Under the pieces are notes generated by a model, which saw nothing but the letters and a program-made list of their open reading frames with translations, was not told the origin of the DNA and made no database searches. DNA of 64,000 nt from Calliopsis andreniformis (Eukaryota > Arthropoda > Insecta > Hymenoptera > Andrenidae), in NCBI RefSeq assembly GCF_051401765.1, contig NW_027480600.1:434001-498000 (forward strand), read 5' to 3'. This document shows, piece by piece, positions 26,547 to 39,201 of the stretch. The stretch's first letter is position 1; each line of letters starts with the position of its first letter. The position numbers and the translations under genes are program-made.

Positions 26547-28356
26547 CAATACACAATCTTCAACCCACAATCCTCAATCGTCAATCTTCAATCCTCAATA
26601 CTCAACCTTCAATCCTCTATCCTCAATCCTCAATCCTCAATCCTCATTCTTCAATCCTCAATACCCAATCCACAATCTTCGATTCTCAATCCTCAATCCT
26701 CAATACTCAATCCTCAATCCTCAGTCCTCAATTCTCTACCTTCAATCATCAACCTGCAGCCATCAATCCTCATTCCTCAATCCTCAGTCCTCAATCATCA
26801 ATCCTCAATCCTCAATCCTCAATCCTCAAACCTCAATCCTCAATCATCAACCCTCACTCCTCAATCCTCAATCCTCAATCCTCAATCATCAATCCTCAAT
26901 CCTCAATCCTCAATCCTCAATCCTCAACCCTCAATCCTCAATCCTCAATCCTCAATGCTCAATCCTCAATCCTCAATCCTCAATCCTCAATCCTCAATCC
27001 TCAATCCTCAATCCTCAATCATCAATGCTCAGTCTTCAATCCTCAACACTCAATATTTAGTCATCAATCCTCAATCCTCAACCTTCAATCCTCAATCCTC
27101 AATCCTGAATCCTCAATCCTCAATCTTCAATCCCCAATCCTCAATCCTCAATATTCAATCCTCAATACTCAATCTTCAATCCTCGATCCTCAATCCTAAA
27201 TCCTCTGTCCTCATTCTTCAATCCTCAATACCCAATCCTCAATCTTCAATCCTCAATCCTCAATCCTCAATTCTCAATCCTCAATCCTCAATCTTCTGAC
27301 CTCAAACATCAATAATCAACCCTCAGTCCTCGTCCTCAATCCACAACCCTCAGTCCTCAATCCTCAATCTTCAATCATCAATATTCAATCTTCAATCCTC
27401 AACCCTCAATCCTCGATCCTCAATCCTCAATCCTCAATGTTCAATCCTCAATACCCAATCCTCAATCTTCAATCCTCAATCCTCAATCCTCAATCCTCAG
27501 TTCTCAATCCTCAATCCTCAGTCCTCAGTCCTCAAACCTCAACCCTCAACCCGCAGCCCTCATCGTCAATTCTCAATCCTCAATCCTCAAACCTCAATCT
27601 TCATTCCTCAATACTCAATTTTCAATCCACAATCCTCAGTCTTCAATCCTCAATACTCAATCTTCAATCATCAATCCTCAATCCTCAATACTCAATCCTC
27701 AATCCTCAGTCCTCAATCCTCAATCTTCTACCTCAATACTCAATCTTCAATCCTCAATCCTCAATCCTCAATACTCAATCCTCAATCCTCAGTCCTCAAT
27801 CCTCAATCTTCAATCCTCAATCCTCAAACTGCAATCATCAATATTCAATCTTCAATCCTCAATCCTCAATCCTCGATACTCAATCCTCAATCCTCAATGT
27901 TCAATCCTCAATACCCAATGCTCAATCTTCAATCCTCAATCCTCAATCCTCAATCCTCAATCCTCAATTCTCAATCCTCAATCCTCAGTCCTCAGTCCTC
28001 AAACCTCAATCCTCAACCCTCAGCCCTCATCGTCAATTCTCAATCCTCAATTCACAATCCTCATTCTTCAATCCTCAATACTCAATCTTCAATCCACAAT
28101 CCTCAACCTTCAATCCTCAGTACTCAATCTTCAATCCTCAATCCTCAATCCTCAATACTCAATCCTCAATCCTCAGTCCTCAATCCTCACTCTTCAATCC
28201 TCAATACTCAATCTTCAATCCTCAATCCTCAATCCTCAATCCTCAATCCTCAGTCCTCAATCCTCAATACTCAATCTTCAATCCTCAATCCTCAGTCCTC
28301 AAACCTCAATTCTGAATCCTCAATCCTGAATCCTAAATCTTCAGCCCTCAGTCCTC

Positions 28357-28517
28357 AACAATCAGTTGCCAATCATCAATCCTCAATAGAATACCCTCAA
28401 TTCACAGTCTTCAATACTCAATACTCAATCTGCAATCTTCGAATCTGCATATCTCTATCCACAAACGTCAATTCTCATCACTCAACCCTCAACACTCAGA
28501 CCTCAATGTTAAATCCT
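28357..28517 (+). repeat. Diverged module, subtype C with 8 extra bases
   Basis: Starts CAGTTGCCAATCATC, and before the core reads CTTCGAATCTGCATATCT, eight bases longer than the other subtypes, so it shifts the 7-bp phase by one. After the core it has ACGTCAATTC and ends AATGTTAAATCC. Cores: 28455, 31586, 36379, 38210, 45869, 51062, 58854, 61796, 63620. All nine lie after 28 kb. Confidence 0.85.
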
Positions 28518-28842
28518 CAATCCACAATTCTCTATCTTCAATCCTCAATACTGAATCTTCAACACTCAATCCTCAATCCTCAATTCTCAATCCTCAAACC
28601 TCAGTCCTCATCCTCAATTCTCAATTCTCAATCCTCAATCCTCAATCCTCAACCCTCTATCTTCAATCCTAAATAATCAATCTCCAATACTAGATCCTCA
28701 ATCCCCAATCCTCAATCCTCAATACCCAATCCTAAATCTTCAATCCTCAATCCTCAATTATCAATTCTCAATCCTCAATCCTCAATTCTCTGTCCTCAAA
28801 CCTCAATCCACAACCCTCAGCCCTCGTCCTCAAACCTCAACC

Positions 28843-31800
28843 CTCAATCCTCAATCCTCAATCTTCAATCCTCAATACTCAATCTTCAATCTACAATCCT
28901 CAATCTTCAATCCTCAATACTCAATCTTTAATCCTCAATCCGCAATCCTCAATACTCAATCCTCAACCCTCAGTCCTCAATCCTCAATCTTCAATCCTCA
29001 ATACTCAATCTTCAATCCTCAATCCTCAATCCTCAATTCTCAATCCTCATTCTTCAATCCTCATTACCCAATCCGCAATCCTCATTCCTCAATCCTCAAT
29101 CCTCAATTCTCAACCCTCAATCCTCAATAATCATTCTTCAATCCTCAATACTCAGTCTTCAAACCTCAATTCTGAATCCTCAATCCTGAATCCTCAATCT
29201 TCAGGCCTCAGACCTCAGCTATCAGTTGACAATCCTCAATCCTCAATAGAATATCCTCAATTCACAGTTTTCAATACTCAATACTCAATCTGCAATCTTC
29301 AAACCTCTATCCACAAACATCCATTCTCATCACTGAACCCTCAACACTCAGTCCTCAGTGTTCAATACTCAATCTTCAACACACAATCCTCAATCGTCAA
29401 TCTTCAATCCTCAATACTCAATCTTCAATCCTCAATACTCAATCTTCAATCCTCAATACTCAATCCTCAGTCCTCAAACCTCAATTCTGAATCCTCAACC
29501 CTGAATCCTCAATCTTCAGCCCTCAGTCCTCAACAATCAGGTTACAATCCTCAATCCTCAATGGAATATCCTCAATTCACAGTTTTCAATACACAATACT
29601 CATTCTGCAATCTTCAAACCTCTATCCACAAACATCAATTCTCACCACTGAACCCTCAACACTCAGTCCTCAATGTTCAATACACAATCTTCAACCCACA
29701 ATCCTCAATCGTCAATCTTCAATCCTCAATACTCAACCTTCAATCCTCTATCCTCAATCCTCAATCCTCAATCCTCATTCTTCAATCCTCAATACCCAAT
29801 CCACAATCTTCGATTCTCAATCCTCAATCCTCAATACTCAATCCTCAATCCTCAGTCCTCAATTCTCTACCTTCAATCATCAACCTGCAGCCATCAATCC
29901 TCATTCCTCAATCCTCAGTCCTCAATCATCAATCCTCAATCCTCAATCCTCAATCCTCAAACCTCAATCCTCAATCATCAACCCTCACTCCTCAATCCTC
30001 AATCCTCAATCCTCAATCATCAATCCTCAATCCTCAATCCTCAATCCTCAATCCTCAACCCTCAATCCTCAATCCTCAATCCTCAATGCTCAATCCTCAA
30101 TCCTCAATCCTCAATCCTCAATCCTCAATCCTCAATCCTCAATCCTCAATCATCAATGCTCAGTCTTCAATCCTCAACACTCAATATTTAGTCATCAATC
30201 CTCAATCCTCAACCTTCAATCCTCAATCCTCAATCCTGAATCCTCAATCCTCAATCTTCAATCCCCAATCCTCAATCCTCAATATTCAATCCTCAATACT
30301 CAATCTTCAATCCTCGATCCTCAATCCTAAATCCTCTGTCCTCATTCTTCAATCCTCAATACCCAATCCTCAATCTTCAATCCTCAATCCTCAATCCTCA
30401 ATTCTCAATCCTCAATCCTCAATCTTCTGACCTCAAACATCAATAATCAACCCTCAGTCCTCGTCCTCAATCCACAACCCTCAGTCCTCAATCCTCAATC
30501 TTCAATCATCAATATTCAATCTTCAATCCTCAACCCTCAATCCTCGATCCTCAATCCTCAATCCTCAATGTTCAATCCTCAATACCCAATCCTCAATCTT
30601 CAATCCTCAATCCTCAATCCTCAATCCTCAGTTCTCAATCCTCAATCCTCAGTCCTCAGTCCTCAAACCTCAACCCTCAACCCGCAGCCCTCATCGTCAA
30701 TTCTCAATCCTCAATCCTCAAACCTCAATCTTCATTCCTCAATACTCAATTTTCAATCCACAATCCTCAGTCTTCAATCCTCAATACTCAATCTTCAATC
30801 ATCAATCCTCAATCCTCAATACTCAATCCTCAATCCTCAGTCCTCAATCCTCAATCTTCTACCTCAATACTCAATCTTCAATCCTCAATCCTCAATCCTC
30901 AATACTCAATCCTCAATCCTCAGTCCTCAATCCTCAATCTTCAATCCTCAATCCTCAAACTGCAATCATCAATATTCAATCTTCAATCCTCAATCCTCAA
31001 TCCTCGATACTCAATCCTCAATCCTCAATGTTCAATCCTCAATACCCAATGCTCAATCTTCAATCCTCAATCCTCAATCCTCAATCCTCAATCCTCAATT
31101 CTCAATCCTCAATCCTCAGTCCTCAGTCCTCAAACCTCAATCCTCAACCCTCAGCCCTCATCGTCAATTCTCAATCCTCAATTCACAATCCTCATTCTTC
31201 AATCCTCAATACTCAATCTTCAATCCACAATCCTCAATCTTCAATCCTCAGTACTCAATCTTCAATCCTCAATCCTCAATCCTCAATACTCAATCCTCAA
31301 TCCTCAGTCCTCAATCCTCACTCTTCAATCCTCAATACTCAATCTTCAATCCTCAATCCTCAATCCTCAATCCTCAATCCTCAGTCCTCAATCCTCAATA
31401 CTCAATCTTCAATCCTCAATCCTCAGTCCTCAAACCTCAATTCTGAATCCTCAATCCTGAATCCTAAATCTTCAGCCCTCAGTCCTCAACAATCAGTTGC
31501 CAATCATCAATCCTCAATAGAATACCCTCAATTCACAGTCTTCAATACTCAATACTCAATCTGCAATCTTCGAATCTGCATATCTCTATCCACAAACGTC
31601 AATTCTCATCACTCAACCCTCAACACTCAGACCTCAATGTTAAATCCTCAATCCACAATTCTCTATCTTCAATCCTCAATACTGAATCTTCAACACTCAA
31701 TCCTCAATCCTCAATTCTCAATCCTCAAACCTCAGTCCTCATCCTCAATTCTCAATTCTCAATCCTCAATCCTCAATCCTCAACCCTCTATCTTCAATCC

Positions 31801-31973
31801 TAAATAATCAATCTCCAATACTAGATCCTCAATCCCCAATCCTCAATCCTCAATACCCAATCCTAAATCTTCAATCCTCAATCCTCAATTATCAATTCTC
31901 AATCCTCAATCCTCAATTCTCTGTCCTCAAACCTCAATCCACAACCCTCAGCCCTCGTCCTCAAACCTCAACC
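28843..31973 (+). repeat. 3,131-bp tandem unit, copy 2
   Basis: Full second copy. One visible difference is CCTCAATCTTC near 31,230 where copy 1 has CCTCAACCTTC near 28,105. The near identity suggests a very recent duplication, or an assembly duplication that should be excluded. Confidence 0.88.
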
Positions 31974-32000
31974 CTCAATCCTCAATCCTCAATCTTCAAT
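29851..32000 (+). repeat. Segment repeated 4.8 kb downstream
   Basis: Matches 34651 to about 36,790 at offset 4,800: CTGCAG at 29885/34685, and ATG-bearing motifs near 30568/35368 and 31028/35828. One 7-bp step is lost before the C module (31586 to 36379, offset 4,793). Homology goes on in diverged form beyond 32,000. H1 thus contains an internal relative of the 3,131-bp unit. Confidence 0.78.
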
Positions 32001-32805
32001 CCTCAATACTCAATCTTCAATCTACAATCCTCAATCTTCAATCCTCAATACTCAATCTTTAATCCTCAATCCGCAATCCTCAATACTCAATCCTCAACCC
32101 TCAGTCCTCAATCCTCAATCTTCAATCCTCAATACTCAATCTTCAATCCTCAATCCTCAATCCTCAATTCTCAATCCTCATTCTTCAATCCTCATTACCC
32201 AATCCGCAATCCTCATTCCTCAATCCTCAATCCTCAATTCTCAACCCTCAATCCTCAATAATCATTCTTCAATCCTCAATACTCAGTCTTCAAACCTCAA
32301 TTCTGAATCCTCAATCCTGAATCCTCAATCTTCAGGCCTCAGACCTCAGCTATCAGTTGACAATCCTCAATCCTCAATAGAATATCCTCAATTCACAGTT
32401 TTCAATACTCAATACTCAATCTGCAATCTTCAAACCTCTATCCACAAACATCCATTCTCATCACTGAACCCTCAACACTCAGTCCTCAGTGTTCAATACT
32501 CAATCTTCAACACACAATCCTCAATCGTCAATCTTCAATCCTCAATACTCAATCTTCAATCCTCAATACTCAATCTTCAATCCTCAATACTCAATCCTCA
32601 GTCCTCAAACCTCAATTCTGAATCCTCAACCCTGAATCCTCAATCTTCAGCCCTCAGTCCTCAACAATCAGGTTACAATCCTCAATCCTCAATGGAATAT
32701 CCACAATTCACAGTTTTCAATACACAATACTCATTCTGCAATCTTCAAATCTCTATCCACAAACATCAATTCTCACCACTCAACCCACAACACTCAGTCC
32801 TCAAT
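31974..32805 (+). repeat. 3,131-bp tandem unit, partial copy 3
   Basis: Keeps the 3,131-bp offset through the A-prime module (core 32438) and the D module (core 32753). It then leaves copy 2 just after the AATGTTCAA at about 32,806. The sequence after the break (32807-32935) matches the left edge of the window at 621-749. Confidence 0.82.
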
Positions 32806-35800
32806 GTTCAATCCTCAATCCTCAATTCTCAATCTTCAATCCTCAATACTCAATCTTTAATCCTCAATCCTCAATCCTCAATCTTCAATCCTCAGTCCTC
32901 AATACTCAATCCTCAATCCTCAATCCTCAGTCCTCAGTCCTTAAACCTCAATCCTCAACCCTCAGCCCTCATCCTCAATCCTCAATCCTCAATCCTCAAT
33001 CCTCAATCTTCAATCCTCAATACTCAATCTTCAATCCTCAATCCTCAATCCTCAGTCCTCAAACCTCAATTCTGAATCCTCAACCCTGAATCCTCAATCT
33101 TCAGCCCTCAGTCCTCAACGATCAGGTTACAAACCTCAATCCTCAATGGAATATCCTCAATTCACAGTTTCCAATATACAATACTCATTCTGCGACCTTC
33201 AAATCTCTATTCACAAACATCAATACTCACCACTCAACACTCAACACTCAGTACTCAATGTTCAATCCTCAATCCTCAATTCTCAATTTTCAATCCTCAA
33301 TACTCAATCTTCAATCCTCGATCCTCAATCCTAGATCCTCAATCCCCAATCCTCAATCCTCAATACCCAATCCTCAATCTTCAATCCTCAATACTCAATC
33401 TTCAATCCTCAATCCTCAATCCTCAATACTCAATCCTCAATCCTCAGTCCTCAATCCTCAATCTTCTACCTCAATACTCAATCTTCAATCCTCAATCCTC
33501 AATCCTCAATACTCAATCCTCAATCCTCAGTTCTCAATCCTCAATCTTCAATCCTCAATCCTCAATCTACAATCATCAATATTCAATCTTCAATCCTCAA
33601 TCCTCAATCCTCGATACTCAATCCTCAATCCTCAATGTTCAATCCTCAATACCCAATCCTAAATCTTCAATCCTCAATACTCAATTATCAATTCTCAATC
33701 CTCAATCCTCAATTCTCTGTCCTCAAACCTCAATCCTCAACCCTCAGTCCTCAATCCTCAATCTTCTACCTCAATACTCAATCTTCAATCCTCAATCCTC
33801 AACCCTCAATACTCAATCCACAATATCCTATCCCCAATCCTCAATCCTCAATATTCAATTCTCGATCCTCAATCCTCAATCCTCAATTCTCAACCCTCAA
33901 TCCTCAATAATCATTCTTCAATCCTCAATCCTCAGTCTTCAAACCTCAATTCTGAATCCGCAATCCTGAATCCTCAATCTTCAGGCCTCAGTCCTCAGCA
34001 ATCAGTTGACAATCCTCAATCCTCAATAGAATATCCTCAATTCACAGTTCTCATTACTCAATACTCAATCTGCAATCTTCAAACCTCTATCCACAAACAT
34101 CAATTCTCACCACTGAACCCTCAACACTCAGTCCTCAATGTTCAATACACAATCTTCAACCCACAATCCTCAATCGTCAATCTTCAATCCTCAATACTCA
34201 ACCTTCAATCCTCTATCCTCAATCCTCAATCCTCAATCCTCATTCTTCAATCCTCAATACCCAATCCACAATCTTCGATTCTCAATCCTCAATCCTCAAT
34301 TCTCAATCCTCAATCCTCAGTCCTCAGTCCTTAAACCTCAATCCTCAACACTCGGCCCTCATCCTCAATCCTCAATCCTCAATCCTCAATCCTCAATCCT
34401 CAATCTTCAATCCTCAATACTCAATCTTCAATCCTCAATCCTCAATACTCAGTCCTCAAACCTCAATTCTGAATCCTCAACCCTGAATCCTCAATCTTCA
34501 GCCCTCAGTCCTCAATCCTCACTCTTCAATCCTCAATACTCAATCTTCAATCCTCAATCCTCAATCCTCAATACTCAATCCACGATATCCTATCCCCAAT
34601 CCTCAATCCTCAATATTCAATTCTCGATCCTCAATCCTCAATCCTCAATACTCAATCCTCAATTCTCTACCTTCAATCATCAACCTGCAGCCATCAATCC
34701 TCATTCCTCAATCCTCAGTCCTCAATCATCAATCCTCAATCCTCAATCCTCAATCCTCAAACCTCAATCCTCAATCATCAACCCTCACTCCTCAATCCTC
34801 AATCCTCAATCCTCAATCATCAATCCTCAATCCTCAATCCTCAATCCTCAATCCTCAACCCTCAATCCTCAATCCTCAATCCTCAATGCTCAATCCTCAA
34901 TCCTCAATCCTCAATCCTCAATCCTCAATCCTCAATCCTCAATCCTCAATCATCAATGCTCAGTCTTCAATCCTCAACACTCAATATTTAGTCATCAATC
35001 CTCAATCCTCAACCTTCAATCCTCAATCCTCAATCCTGAATCCTCAATCCTCAATCTTCAATCCCCAATCCTCAATCCTCAATATTCAATCCTCAATACT
35101 CAATCTTCAATCCTCGATCCTCAATCCTAAATCCTCTGTCCTCATTCTTCAATCCTCAATACCCAATCCTCAATCTTCAATCCTCAATCCTCAATCCTCA
35201 ATTCTCAATCCTCAATCCTCAATCTTCTGACCTCAAACATCAATAATCAACCCTCAGTCCTCGTCCTCAATCCACAACCCTCAGTCCTCAATCCTCAATC
35301 TTCAATCATCAATATTCAATCTTCAATCCTCAACCCTCAATCCTCGATCCTCAATCCTCAATCCTCAATGTTCAATCCTCAATACCCAATCCTCAATCTT
35401 CAATCCTCAATCCTCAATCCTCAATCCTCAGTTCTCAATCCTCAATCCTCAGTCCTCAGTCCTCAAACCTCAACCCTCAACCCGCAGCCCTCATCGTCAA
35501 TTCTCAATCCTCAATCCTCAAACCTCAATCTTCATTCCTCAATACTCAATTTTCAATCCACAATCCTCAGTCTTCAATCCTCAATACTCAATCTTCAATC
35601 ATCAATCCTCAATCCTCAATACTCAATCCTCAATCCTCAGTCCTCAATCCTCAATCTTCTACCTCAATACTCAATCTTCAATCCTCAATCCTCAATCCTC
35701 AATACTCAATCCTCAATCCTCAGTCCTCAATCCTCAATCTTCAATCCTCAATCCTCAAACTGCAATCATCAATATTCAATCTTCAATCCTCAATCCTCAA

Positions 35801-35819
35801 TCCTCGATACTCAATCCTC

Positions 35820-36760
35820 AATCCTCAATGTTCAATCCTCAATACCCAATCCTCAATCTTCAATCCTCAATCCTCAATCCTCAATCCTTAATTCTCAATC
35901 CTCAATCCTCAGTCCTCAGTCCTCAAACCTCAATCCTCAACCCTCAGCCCTCATCGTCAATTCTCAATCCTCAATTCTCAATCCTCAATCTTCAATCCTC
36001 AATACTCAATCTTCAATCCACAATCCTCAATCTTCAATCCTCAATACTCAATCTTCAATCCTCAATCCTCAAACCTCAATACTCAATCCTCAATCCTCAG
36101 TCCTCAATCCTCAATCTTCAATCCTCAATACTCAATCTTCAATCCTCAATCCTCAATCCTCAATCCTCAATCCTCAGTCCTCAATCCTCAATACTCAATC
36201 TTCAATCCTCAATCCTCAGTACCCAAACCTCAATTCTGAATCCTCAATCCTGAATCCTAAATCTTCAGCCCTCAGTCCTCAACAATCAGTTGCCAATCAT
36301 CAATCCTCAATAGAATACCATCAATTCACAGACTTCAATACTCAATACTCAATCTGCAATCTTCGAATCTGCATATCTCTATCCACAAACGTCAATTCTC
36401 ATCACTCAACCCTCAACACTCAGACCTCAATGTTAAATCCTCAATCCTCAATTCTCTATCTTCAATCCTCAATACTGAATCTTCAACACTCAATCCTCAA
36501 ACCTCAATCCTCAATCCTCAAGCCTCAGTCCTCATCCTCAATTCTCAATTCTCAATCCTCAATCCTCAATCCTCAACCCTCTATCTTCAATCCTAAACAA
36601 TCAATCTCCAATACTAGACCCTCAATCCCCAATCCTCAATCCTCAATACCCAATCCTAAATCTTCAATCCTCAATCCTCAATTATCAATTCTCAATCCTC
36701 AATCCTCAATTCTCTGTCCTCAAAGCTCAATCCTCAACCCTCAGTCCTCGTCCTCAAACC
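35820..36760 (+). repeat. 1,831-bp spaced duplication, first copy
   Basis: Matches 37651-38590 at offset 1,831: CCTTAATTC at 35886/37717, C-module core 36379/38210, CTAG 36614/38445. In H3 the spacing is 1,824, one heptamer shorter (61796/63620). In H2 the first copy is absent because of the 1,431-bp loss. Confidence 0.83.
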
Positions 36761-37134
36761 TCAACCCTCAATCCTCAATCCTCAATCTTCAATCCTCAAT
36801 ACTCAATCTTCAATCCCGAATCCTCAATCTTCAATCCTCAATACTCAATCTTTAATCCTCAATCCTCAATCCTCAATAGTCAATCCTCAATCCTCAGTCC
36901 TCAATCCTCAATCTTCAATCCTCAATACTCAATCTTCAATCCTCAATCCTCAATCCTCAATTCTCAATCCTCATTCTTCAATCCTCATTACACAATCCAC
37001 AATCCTCAATCCTCAATCCTCAATTCTCAACACTCAATCCTCAATAATCATTCTTCAATCCTCAATCCTCAGTCTTCAAACCTCAATTCTGAATCCTCAA
37101 TCCTGAATCCTCAATCTTCAGGCCTCAGTCCTCA

Positions 37135-37280
37135 GCAATCAGTTGACAATCCTCAATCCTCAATAGAATATCCTCAATTCACAGTTTTCAATACTCAATA
37201 CTCAATCTGCAATCTTCAAACCTCTATCCACAAACATCAATTCTCATCACTGAACCCTCAACACTCAGTCCTCAATGTTC
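37135..37280 (+). repeat. Diverged module, subtype A (type example)
   Basis: Diverged module with CAATCAGTTGAC, AGAATATCCTCAATTCACAG, CTGCAATCTTCAAACC and the core CTATCCACAAAC, ending GAACCCTCAACACTCAG. It still reads in steps of 7, so it is an aged block of the same satellite, not an insertion. A double CTGAATCC sits about 30-45 bp upstream. Cores: 1022, 2069, 2761, 5357, 7570, 9783, 13379, 16275, 16967, 19563, 21490, 25086, 34087, 37224, 40275, 43565, 48370, 50076, 53127, 56550, 62641. It is found throughout the window and is probably the oldest form. Confidence 0.85.
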
Positions 37281-37650
37281 AATACTCAATCTTCAACCCA
37301 CAATCCTCAATCGTTAATCTTCAATCCTCAATACTCAATCTTCAATCCTCTATCCTCAATCCTCAATCCTCAATCCTCATTCTTCAATCCTCAATACCCA
37401 ATCCTCAATCTTCAATCCTCAATCCTCAATCCTCAATTCTCAATCCTCAATCCTCAGTCCTCAGTCCTTAAACCTCAATCCTCAACCCTCAGCCCTCATC
37501 CTCAATCCTCAATCCTCAATCCTCAATCCACAATCCTCAATCTTCAATCCTCAATACTCAGTCTTCAATCCTCAATCCTCAATCCTCAGTGCTCAAACCT
37601 CAATTCTGAATCCTCAACCCTGAATCCTCAATCTTCAGCCCTCAGTCCTC

Positions 37651-38590
37651 AATCCTCAATATTCAATCCTCAATACCCAATCCTCAATCTTCAATCCTCA
37701 ATCCTCAATCCTCAATCCTTAATTCTCAATCCTCAATCCTCAGTCCTCAGTCCTCAAACCTCAATCCTCAACCCTCAGCCCTCATCGTCAATTCTCAATC
37801 CTCAATTCTCAATCCTCAATCTTCAATCCTCAATACTCAATCTTCAATCCACAATCCTCAATCTTCAATCCTCAATACTCAATCTTCAATCCTCAATCCT
37901 CAATCCTCAATACTCAATCCTCAATCCTCAGTCCTCAATTCTCAATCTTCAATCCTCAATACTCAATCTTCAATCCTCAATCCTCAATCCTCAATCCTCA
38001 ATCCTCAGTCCTCAATCCTCAATACTCAATCTTCAATCCTCAATCCTCAGTCCTCAAACCTCAACTCTGAATCCTCAATCCTGAATCCTAAATCTTCAGC
38101 CCTCAGTCCTCAACAATCAGTTGCCAATCATCAATCCTCAATAGAATATCCTCAATTCACAGCCTTCAATACTCAATACTCAATCTGCAATCTTCGAATC
38201 TGCATATCTCTATCCACAAACGTCAATTCTCATCACTCAACCCTCAACACTCAGACATCAATGTTAAATCCTCAATCCTCAATTCTCTATCTTCGATCCT
38301 CAATACTGAATCTTCAACACTCAATCCTCAATCCTCAATCCTCAATCCTCAAACCTCAGTCCTCATCCTCAATTCTCAATTCTCAATCCTCAATCCTCAA
38401 TCCTCAACCCTCTATCTTCAATCCTAAATAATCAATCTCCAATACTAGATCCTCAATCCCCAATCCTCAATCCTCAATACCCAATCCTAAATCTTCAATC
38501 CTCAATCCTCAATTATCAACTCTCAATCCTCAATCCTCAATTCTCTGTCCTCAAACCTCAATCCTCAACCCTCAGTCCTCGTCCTCAAAC
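37651..38590 (+). repeat. 1,831-bp spaced duplication, second copy
   Basis: Partner of 35820-36760. It carries AGCCTTCAATAC and CAGACATC variants in and after its C module that the first copy lacks. These also mark the copies at 51062 and 63620, so they descend from this copy. Confidence 0.83.
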
Positions 38591-38744
38591 CTCAACCCTC
38601 AATCCTCAATTCTCAATCCTCATTCTTCAATCCTCATTACCCAATCCACAATCCTCATTCCTCAATCCTCAGTCCTCAATTCTCAACACTCAATCCTCAA
38701 TAATCATTCTTCAATCCTCAATCCTCAGTCTTCAAACCTCAATT

Positions 38745-38790
38745 CTGAATCCTCAATCCTGAACCCTCAACACTCAGTCCTCAATGTTCA
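38745..38790 (+). repeat. Module removed by a 146-bp deletion
   Basis: The 5-prime lead CTCAATCCTGAA joins straight to CCCTCAACACTCAG, the 3-prime end of a module. In the intact relative at 37,104-37,250 the two CTGAA pentamers are 146 bp apart, so one deletion between them explains the structure. H2 has the same scar near 51,610, so the deletion is older than the H1-H2 duplication. Confidence 0.8.
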
Positions 38791-39201
38791 ATACACAATC
38801 TTCAACCCACAATCCTCAATCGAAAATCTTCAATCCTCAATACTCAATCTTCAATCCTCTATCCTCAATCCTCAATCCTCAATCCTCATTCTTCAATCCT
38901 CAATACCCAATCCTCAATCTTCAATCCTCAATCCTCAATCCTCAATCCTCAATTCTCAATCCTCAATCCTCAGTCCTCAGTCCGTAAACCTCAATCCTCA
39001 ACCCTCAGCCCTCATCCTCAATCCTCAATCCTCAATCCTCAATCCTCAACCTTCAATCCTCAATACACAATCTTCAATCCTCAATCCTCAATCCTCAGTC
39101 CTCAAACCTCAATTCTGAATCCTCAACCCTGAATCCTCAATCTTCAGCCCTCAGTCCTCAATCCTCAATATTCAATCCTCAATACTCAATCTTCAATCCT
39201 C
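38762..39201 (+). repeat. 1,542-bp spaced duplication, first copy
   Basis: Matches 40304-40743 at offset 1,542. Both carry CAATCGAAAATC, a variant I did not see elsewhere apart from their H2 copies, and the phase-breaking CAGTCCGTAAACC. The segment starts directly at a truncated module. Confidence 0.82.

Larger units (their letters stand above)
25695..27299 (+). other. Longest stop-free stretch (534 codons), not called as a gene
   Basis: Reads as degenerate SSILNPQ heptapeptides from an ATG made by a CAATGTTC variant to a TGA in CTTCTGACC. It spans modules and phase-shift motifs without closing, because all three + frames of the repeat encode the same peptide. Overlapping frames are open over the same bases. 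I see no non-repeat domain, signal peptide or splice-site context. The next longest such stretch is 11732-13261 (509 codons), with its copy at 23439-24968. I regard these as by-products of the repeat. Confidence 0.9.
25712..28842 (+). repeat. 3,131-bp tandem unit, copy 1
   Basis: Rare variants repeat exactly 3,131 bp apart: CTACAATCC at 25760, 28891 and 32022; CTGCAG at 26754 and 29885; module cores 26176/29307, 26491/29622 and 28455/31586. The unit carries modules A-prime, D and C, one PstI block and one CTAG block. The part from about 27,750 to 28,150 resembles A1 near 14,980-15,390, so the unit was built from older array pieces. The 1.4 kb between the PstI block and the C module hold only heptamers with phase-shift motifs. 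Confidence 0.88.

Noticed and set aside
37137..37170. A bacterial-type promoter in subtype A modules: TTGACA followed about 15 bp later by TAGAAT
   Set aside because: The match comes from diverged heptamers, there is no gene downstream, and the setting is a eukaryotic satellite. I judge it a chance resemblance.
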